From an uncultured Ilumatobacter sp. (GTDB taxonomy: Bacteria; Actinomycetota; Acidimicrobiia; Acidimicrobiales; Ilumatobacteraceae), in contig CALAHA010000260.1 of the NCBI GenBank assembly GCA_937891565.1, positions 1-6,009 on the forward strand: 6,009 nucleotides of DNA. Direction: 5' to 3'. The notes under the pieces were generated by a model. The model was not told the DNA's origin and searched no databases. It worked only from the letters and a program-made list of their open reading frames with translations. Both the position numbers and the translations under genes were made by a program. Positions 1 through 3,880 of the stretch are shown piece after piece. How positions within the stretch are numbered: position 1 is the first letter of the stretch; each line of letters opens with the position of its first letter.

Positions 1-573
1 ATCGATCTCGACGCAAAGGTCGAAGGCGGTCTCATGAAGGGCCTGAAGCGCAGTGTGCTTGGTGGCGAGTCCCTCTTTATCACCACAGCCACTGCTGGCC
101 CGAGCGGCGGCTGGATCGACGTGGCGGCGTCACTTCCCGGCGATGTCGCCGTGGTCGACCTCGTCGAGGGCTCACCGATGTTGATTCAGAAGGGCTCGTT
201 CCTGTGCGCAGAGCAGGGCGTTGACATCGACACCAAGTTCGGCGGGCTGAAGTCGATGGTCGGAGGCGAAGGAGCATTCCTCCTGCGGGCGAGTGGTCAG
301 GGCAAGCTCGTGCTGTCGACGTACGGTGCGCTCGATCGCTTCACCCTCGAGGCGGGTCAGACCGTGATCGTCGACACCAACCACATGGTTGCGTTCGCGG
401 AAAGCGTCACGATGGAGTTGAAGAAGGCCAGCGAGTCGAAGATGAAGTCGCTCAAGAGCGGCGAAGGTCTCGTGTTCAACTTCACAGGCCCCGGGGAGCT
501 GATGATGCAGTCGCGAAACCCGGATGACTTGATCCGTTACCTCACGGCGAACATGCCGGGCAACCGCGCCTGA
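1..573 (+). CDS. AIM24 / TIGR00266-family protein, 5'-truncated by the window edge
   Basis: The frame is open from base 1 to the TGA at 571-573 (190 codons). An internal ATG at 34 exists, but residues coded before it (IDLDAKVEGGL) continue the family pattern into MKGLKRSVLGGESLF, so I read the gene as starting upstream of the window with perhaps 30-60 residues missing. The remaining sequence is a run of short beta-strand-like segments rich in glycine: GGESLF, then LPGDVAVVDL, a QKGSFLCAEQGVDIDTKF stretch, GGEGAFLLRASGQGKLVLSTYG, and an end with FNFTGPGELMMQSRNP. This is the typical layout of the AIM24 family (DUF124), a beta-rich fold named after a yeast mitochondrial biogenesis protein. Its bacterial role is not established. 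No signal peptide or membrane segment is visible in the part present. The next gene starts 34 bp downstream but has its own promoter-like element. Family assignment is fairly secure; function is unknown. Confidence 0.85.
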   Translation: MDLDAKVEGGLMKGLKRSVLGGESLFITTATAGPSGGWIDVAASLPGDVAVVDLVEGSPMLIQKGSFLCAEQGVDIDTKFGGLKSMVGGEGAFLLRASGQGKLVLSTYGALDRFTLEAGQTVIVDTNHMVAFAESVTMELKKASESKMKSLKSGEGLVFNFTGPGELMMQSRNPDDLIRYLTANMPGNRA

Positions 574-594
574 ATTCGCAGGGCGTCTTGCGCC

Positions 595-600
595 TACGAT
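595..600 (+). promoter_or_regulatory. candidate -10 element giving a leaderless lldD transcript
   Basis: The hexamer TACGAT fits the actinobacterial TAnnnT -10 pattern and ends 7 bp before the ATG at 608. Transcription would therefore start at or next to the A of the start codon. No Shine-Dalgarno sequence is visible before this ATG, which agrees with a leaderless mRNA. No good -35 is present 17-18 bp upstream (the sequence around the preceding stop codon is TGAATTC). The assignment rests on spacing and one hexamer only. Confidence 0.45.
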
Positions 601-607
601 CCCAGCC

Positions 608-1852
608 ATGGGAATGATCAAGACGTTCCGATCAGTCGTCCAGTTCGATTCGATCTCGCTCGACCCGGTCGAACGCCGTTTGAAGAAGGCGGCGTGCATC
701 GAGGATTATCGCAAGATCGCCAAACGGCGCCTGCCGTTCGGGGTCTTCGATTACATCGACGGCGGGGCCGAGGACGAGCGCACGTTGGCCAGTAACTCGT
801 CGACATTCGCTGACATCGAGTTCAAGCCTCGTGTCCTTCGGGACGTGAGTAACATCGATACGTCGACGACGATTTTCGGTCGGCCATCGTCGATGCCGCT
901 CATCCTGGCGCCAACAGGATTTACGCGCATCGCTCACTCCCAAGGCGAACTCGCCGTCGCCCGGGCCGCAGCCGGGGCCGGTATTCCTTGGTCACTCTCG
1001 ACCATGGGGACGCGCTCGATCGAAGAGGTCGCAGCTGTCAGCGACGGCGAAAAGTGGTTCCAGGTGTACACCTGGAAAGACCGGGGACTTGTTGAAGATC
1101 TCATTAGCCGGGCAAAGGAGTCTGGATTTACTGCGATTTGGTTGACCGTGGACACGGCGGTGCTTGGTCGGCGAGAACGGGACGTGCGTCGCGGTATGAC
1201 GTTGCCGCCAAAAATCGGCCTCAGCACGTTGCTCGACGGAGCAATCCACCCGTCGTGGACGCTCGACTTCCTCCGCAACGAGCCGATCACGTTCGCCAAC
1301 GTCATTGGTAAGAACGACGAAGATGGCAGCACCGCTGTGTCGCTTGCTGACCACGTCGCCCGACAGTTCGATCAAGCATTGTCGTGGGACGACATCGAGT
1401 GGCTGCGTTCGGTGTGGGACGGCCCGATCGTGCTGAAGGGCATCCAGACAGTCGCCGACGCGCAGCTCGCGGTCGCAGCAGGCGTCGAAGGCATCGGGCT
1501 ATCGAACCACGGTGGCCGTCAACTCGATGATGCGCCGGCGCCGATCTCGCTCGTTGAGCCTGTCCGCCAAGAGATCGGTGACGCCGCGACCATCATTTGT
1601 GATGGTGGTGTGCGACGCGGGAGCGACATCGTCAAGGCCCTCGCACTCGGTGCTGACGCCGTCTCGATTGGCCGACCGTATTTCTATGCACTCGCGTCCG
1701 GCGGCCAACGCGGTGTCGAGCACATGCTTGACTTTTTGCGGTCAGGGCTGGAGCGCACAATGGCGCTCAGTGGCGTCCGTTCTCTTGCCGAAATCGATCG
1801 GGACCTCGTTTGCTGGAAGCGTGAGGTCAGCCAACCGAGGGGGCCAAAATGA
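608..1852 (+). CDS. lldD: FMN-dependent alpha-hydroxy-acid dehydrogenase, L-lactate dehydrogenase (LldD2-like)
   Basis: A complete 414-residue member of the FMN-dependent alpha-hydroxy-acid oxidase/dehydrogenase family (TIM barrel), which oxidises L-2-hydroxy acids such as lactate to 2-oxo acids. All the family's active-site positions can be read: Tyr49 in FDYIDGGAEDE, Tyr154 in FQVYTWKDR, Asp182 and Arg189 in VDTAVLGRRERDVR, Lys277 in VLKGIQ, and catalytic His301 with Arg304 in SNHGGRQLD. The flavin phosphate site is CDGGVRRGSD (331-340) with IGRPYFYAL (354-362). Residues 9-45 match the N-terminal extension of mycobacterial LldD2, which is why I prefer a quinone-linked L-lactate dehydrogenase over glycolate oxidase or MftD. 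The variable loop 4 (about 205-260), which tunes substrate and electron acceptor, cannot be interpreted by eye. Ala184 replaces the Pro common after Asp-Thr in this motif. The ATG at 608 is preferred over the ATG at 614 because it fits the -10 spacing. No signal peptide or membrane segment is seen. The exact substrate is inferred. Confidence 0.9.
   Translation: MGMIKTFRSVVQFDSISLDPVERRLKKAACIEDYRKIAKRRLPFGVFDYIDGGAEDERTLASNSSTFADIEFKPRVLRDVSNIDTSTTIFGRPSSMPLILAPTGFTRIAHSQGELAVARAAAGAGIPWSLSTMGTRSIEEVAAVSDGEKWFQVYTWKDRGLVEDLISRAKESGFTAIWLTVDTAVLGRRERDVRRGMTLPPKIGLSTLLDGAIHPSWTLDFLRNEPITFANVIGKNDEDGSTAVSLADHVARQFDQALSWDDIEWLRSVWDGPIVLKGIQTVADAQLAVAAGVEGIGLSNHGGRQLDDAPAPISLVEPVRQEIGDAATIICDGGVRRGSDIVKALALGADAVSIGRPYFYALASGGQRGVEHMLDFLRSGLERTMALSGVRSLAEIDRDLVCWKREVSQPRGPK
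1058..1077. repeat. perfect 20-bp palindrome inside the lldD coding sequence
   Basis: TTCCAGGTGT is followed directly by its exact reverse complement ACACCTGGAA, with no spacer. It lies in codons 151-157 (FQVYTWK), and the symmetry centre falls within the codon of the catalytic Tyr154. It could be a protein-binding site or a cruciform/hairpin-forming sequence, or a by-product of the conserved peptide. Presence is certain; function is unknown. Confidence 0.8.
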
Positions 1853-1890
1853 CGCGGGGCGTGTCTGACGTATCGGCGAGGAAGTAAATC

Positions 1891-1923
1891 GACGTCCCGG
1901 TTCCACGACGGCGGCGGGACGTC
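1891..1923. terminator. inverted repeat after lldD, possible terminator or operator
   Basis: GACGTCCCG (1891-1899) and CGGGACGTC (1915-1923) form a perfect 9-bp GC-rich stem around a 15-nt loop. It lies 38 bp after the lldD stop and 75 bp before the next start, a usual place for a terminator. No T-tract follows on the + strand, so it is not a classic intrinsic terminator. Actinobacteria often have such U-less hairpins at gene ends. A regulatory role is also possible. The repeat is certain; the role is not. Confidence 0.45.
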
Positions 1924-1968
1924 AGCCGACACAACCTGACTGAACCTTCATGTACGTCGGGCTTCGTT

Positions 1969-1998
1969 TTGACACTGCCAGAGCGCGACACTGTAGGT
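1969..1998 (+). promoter_or_regulatory. TTGACA -35-like box and GACACTG direct repeat before the crotonase gene
   Basis: TTGACA at 1969-1974 is a perfect -35 hexamer. GACACTG occurs at 1971-1977 and again at 1987-1993, 16 bp apart start to start. A 17-bp spacer would put the -10 at TGTAGG (1992-1997), a poor match that touches the ATG at 1999. Alternatively, GACACT at 1987-1992 is at the right distance for a leaderless start but too close to TTGACA. A promoter is likely close to this start, but the exact -10 is unresolved. Confidence 0.35.
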
Positions 1999-2811
1999 AT
2001 GTCAGATCGCGTCTCCATCACTATCGACAACGGCATTGCCGATGTGCGTCTCACCCGTGCCGACAAGCGCAATGCGCTCGACAGCGAGATGTTTCGTGCC
2101 ATCGCTGCAGCGGGCGAACGTCTCAAGACCGAACCAGGTGTTCGGTGCGTCGTGCTCTCTGGCGAGGGCAAGTCATTCTGCGCCGGTCTCGACATGGGCT
2201 CGATGCAGCAACTTGCCGGCGCACCGCCAGCTGACGGAGAAGAGCAAACCAACGCCGGCGACATCGATGACGGCCGCATTACTCACCTTGCTCAGCAGAT
2301 CTGCTGGGTCTGGCAAGAGTTGCCGATGCCGGTCATTTCAGCTGTCCATGGGCATGCACTCGGCGGAGGTATCCAGTTGGCGCTCGGTACGGATATTCGG
2401 TTTGTTCATCCAGAGACCAAAATGTCGGTTCGCGAGACGTACTGGGGGATCGTGCCCGACATGACCGGCACGTTCATGCTTGGCAAACTCGTTCGACCTG
2501 ACATCGCCAAGGAACTCACGTTCACGGCGCGAGTCTTCTCTGGCACCGAAGCGTACGAAATGGGCATTGTCACCCATCTGACTGAGACGCCGTATGACGA
2601 CGCCATGGCGCTCGCAGCCGAGATTGCCGGGATCAGCCCGAGTGCGGTACGCGCATCCAAGGAGCTCATCAACAACATGGCAGTCGATGGAGCAGCTGAA
2701 CAGTTCGCTGCAGAGCGTCGTTTGATCAAGACGCAGATCGGAACGCCGAACCAGATCGAGTCGGTAATGGCCAGCTTCGAGAATCGCTCGCCTGAGTTCG
2801 TTGACGTCTGA
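1999..2811 (+). CDS. crotonase / enoyl-CoA hydratase-isomerase family protein
   Basis: A complete 270-residue crotonase-superfamily protein, acting on acyl-CoA thioesters and usually cytosolic. The CoA/oxyanion-hole segments are SFCAGLDM (59-66) and HGHALGGG (117-124). Where enoyl-CoA hydratases carry two catalytic glutamates, the first position is Gln126 (GGGIQL) and the second is Glu146 (SVRETYWG). Asp154 in IVPDMTGT matches the Asp of mitochondrial dienoyl-CoA isomerase, and the following KELTFTAR (171-178) also resembles that enzyme. This combination looks like the bacterial subfamily called enoyl-CoA hydratase PRK07509, whose reaction I cannot state. Isomerase or a modified hydratase is as likely as true hydration. 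Residues 67-95 form a polar insert (GAPPADGEEQTNAGDIDD) between the two oxyanion segments. The ATG at 1999 begins MSDRVSITIDNG, the normal N-terminus of the subfamily. A TTG at 1969 would add ten residues that overlap promoter-like sequence, so I reject it. It is 146 bp from lldD and probably an independent unit. Confidence 0.88.
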   Translation: MSDRVSITIDNGIADVRLTRADKRNALDSEMFRAIAAAGERLKTEPGVRCVVLSGEGKSFCAGLDMGSMQQLAGAPPADGEEQTNAGDIDDGRITHLAQQICWVWQELPMPVISAVHGHALGGGIQLALGTDIRFVHPETKMSVRETYWGIVPDMTGTFMLGKLVRPDIAKELTFTARVFSGTEAYEMGIVTHLTETPYDDAMALAAEIAGISPSAVRASKELINNMAVDGAAEQFAAERRLIKTQIGTPNQIESVMASFENRSPEFVDV

Positions 2812-2911
2812 TCAATCTCGAAACGGCGTGGCGACCGGGTTCAGGGTGGCATCTTGTCAACATCGGCGACTATTCGGTGCACGTGCGTGCTCATCCGACA
2901 TCGTGGATTTC
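2812..2911. other. short gap with no supported feature
   Basis: I see no RNA gene, terminator-like hairpin or convincing promoter between the crotonase stop and the possible small ORF. A TTGTCA hexamer at 2854-2859 has no matching -10 at normal spacing. A short GCACGTGC palindrome lies at 2879-2886, a size expected by chance. The frame of the small ORF is open through this gap with GTG codons at 2828, 2846 and 2903 and a TTG at 2801, so its start could lie further upstream than annotated. Confidence 0.5.
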
Positions 2912-3112
2912 ATGGACTGCAATGCATCGCTCGATCCACTGGCGCTGCTGCTGGTGACGGCGCATGTCGAGCACGGTGATGCCGGGCTCAAGGTTCGCAA
3001 CATTGCCATCGAGTACACCGAACGGTCTGTTCGCTCTCAGGTCACCCGCATGATTGGTGGAACCGCCAGAGCTGTCAAGAACACGGGCCGAATTTTTCGC
3101 GAGATCCGATGA
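2912..3112 (+). CDS. possible small basic protein, translationally coupled to the DUF2064 gene
   Basis: A 66-residue ORF from the ATG at 2912, not recognised as any family. Its TGA (3110-3112) overlaps the ATG at 3109 of the next gene as ATGA, the classic arrangement for translational coupling. Counting by hand, G+C at codon positions 1, 2 and 3 is about 65, 46 and 66%, a position pattern like real genes of this base composition. The N-terminal part (LDPLALLLVTAHVEHG) is mostly hydrophobic. The last 40 residues are rich in Arg/Lys (RSVRSQVTRM, then a basic tail ending FREIR). There is no clear Shine-Dalgarno sequence; GTG 2903 is an alternative start. The opposite strand is also open here (2891-3121), so this could be chance. 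It might be a real small gene, a remnant, or non-coding leader. Confidence 0.35.
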   Translation: MDCNASLDPLALLLVTAHVEHGDAGLKVRNIAIEYTERSVRSQVTRMIGGTARAVKNTGRIFREIR

Positions 3113-3750
3113 CGGTGCCATTCCATATCGCGGTCATTGCCAAGGAGCCGGTTGTCGGCAAGGTGAAGACCGGCCTGGTTCCGCCGTTGAGTCAAGAGCA
3201 GGCTGCCCAGATTGCTGCGGCATGCCTGCACGACACGTTTACAGCGGTTTCTGCTGTGTGCGCAGCCCATGACGACGTCCGCGCTGTTGCACTGATCGAC
3301 GGAGCTGCCGGGTTGTGGATTCCTGCCGACTACGACGTGCACCGCCAGCGCGGCAACGGCTTGGGCGAGTGTCTCTCCAACGGCTTTGCCGATCTCGGCC
3401 CCGGCCTCGTGATTGGGATGGACACTCCTTCGTCGGGCAAACACCTTGAGGCGGCGCTCGAGGCGCTCCGCGGCGGCAACGATGCATTGGGAATGACGCA
3501 CGGCGGCGGGTGCTGGGGAATTGCGCTGGCATCTGTCGAGCCGGCAGCGTTCGACAACGTGCCGATGAGCACCGATCACACCGGGCAGGCCCAGCTCGAT
3601 CAGCTCCAACGTCTCGGACGTCGGGTGACGTTGTTGCCAACGGTGCACGACCTCGATCACTTTGAAGACATCGCGCCGATCGTTGCCGACCTACCCGGCT
3701 CGCACCTTGCATCGGTTGCAGGGTCGCTCTTTAACCGTCGCTGGGGTTGA
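3109..3750 (+). CDS. DUF2064 / TIGR04282-family (CofC-like) transferase, divergent active site
   Basis: A complete 213-residue protein of the DUF2064/TIGR04282 family, a GT-A-type nucleotide-sugar or nucleotidyl transferase fold related to CofC. Its substrates are mostly unknown. The order of motifs is standard: IAVIAKEPVVGKVKT (7-21) at the nucleotide-binding loop, LVPPLSQEQAAQIAAACLHDTF (23-44), RGNGLGECLSNGF (81-93), the DxD-like IGMDTP (102-107), VPMSTDHTGQAQLDQL (151-166) and LPTVHDLDHFED (176-187). Two signature sites deviate. The usual KTRL is KTGL (Gly22), and the usual AEDGGW/DGGY is THGGGCW (130-136), losing the acidic pair. It may therefore be inactive or have a changed function. 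The ATG at 3109 gives the expected N-terminus; a weak GAG lies 5 nt before it, and the overlap with the upstream small ORF could supply ribosomes. The family often sits beside glycosyltransferases or SAM enzymes; here the neighbours do not suggest a pathway. Confidence 0.8.
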   Translation: MTVPFHIAVIAKEPVVGKVKTGLVPPLSQEQAAQIAAACLHDTFTAVSAVCAAHDDVRAVALIDGAAGLWIPADYDVHRQRGNGLGECLSNGFADLGPGLVIGMDTPSSGKHLEAALEALRGGNDALGMTHGGGCWGIALASVEPAAFDNVPMSTDHTGQAQLDQLQRLGRRVTLLPTVHDLDHFEDIAPIVADLPGSHLASVAGSLFNRRWG

Positions 3751-3776
3751 CAGCACCAGGATCACGAACGAACGAT
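3747..3776 (+). promoter_or_regulatory. candidate distal gltB promoter
   Basis: TTGACA (3747-3752) overlaps the stop codon of the DUF2064 gene. It is followed after 18 bp by AACGAT (3771-3776), a 5/6 match to the TACGAT hexamer proposed for lldD. A transcript from here would carry a leader of about 100 nt before the gltB ATG. The -35 is perfect but the -10 is imperfect, so this is a candidate only. Confidence 0.35.
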
Positions 3777-3801
3777 CCGGCGGACGCGACCAATGACCCT
3801 C

Positions 3802-3813
3802 TACACTAATAAT
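3802..3813 (+). promoter_or_regulatory. candidate proximal gltB -10 region
   Basis: TACACT (3802-3807) fits TAnnnT and is directly followed by AATAAT (3808-3813), a 5/6 match to TATAAT. Together they make the most A+T-rich island in this intergenic region. Neither has a good -35 at 17-18 bp. Starting from TACACT, transcription would begin in the CCCCCC run at 3814-3819 and give a leader of about 65 nt. Confidence 0.45.
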
Positions 3814-3819
3814 CCCCCC

Positions 3820-3843
3820 GCTTGAGCCAGCGTTGTCTCGAGC
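3820..3843 (+). other. possible hairpin in the gltB leader
   Basis: GCTTGAG (3820-3826) can pair with CTCGAGC (3837-3843) over 7 bp, one of them a G-U pair, with a 10-nt loop. It would sit at the very 5' end of a transcript started at the proximal promoter. It could affect mRNA stability or initiation. It is not followed by a T-tract, and I do not recognise a riboswitch. Confidence 0.25.
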
Positions 3844-3880
3844 ATCTCGTAGCCGAACACTCGACCTCGCGGATGTGACA

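Noticed and set aside
577..600. Short stem AGGGCG...CGCCT between the AIM24 stop and lldD as a terminator
   Set aside because: Only five pairs with a bulge and no T-tract; it also overlaps the proposed -10 element.
1969..1998. TTG at 1969 as the crotonase start
   Set aside because: The ten extra residues are not family-like and overlap promoter-like sequence; ATG 1999 gives the normal N-terminus.
2980..3010. GGTTCG-containing stretch resembling a tRNA T-loop
   Set aside because: No acceptor stem, anticodon arm or complementary T-stem could be found around it.
3037..3660. 207-codon minus-strand open frame opposite the DUF2064 gene
   Set aside because: Low-complexity His/Arg-rich translation without motifs; the + strand carries a clear family match.
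3759..3778. GGATC...GATCC inverted repeat with ACGA triplicate after the DUF2064 gene
   Set aside because: A 5-bp stem with a 10-nt loop is too weak and common to call a terminator or operator.
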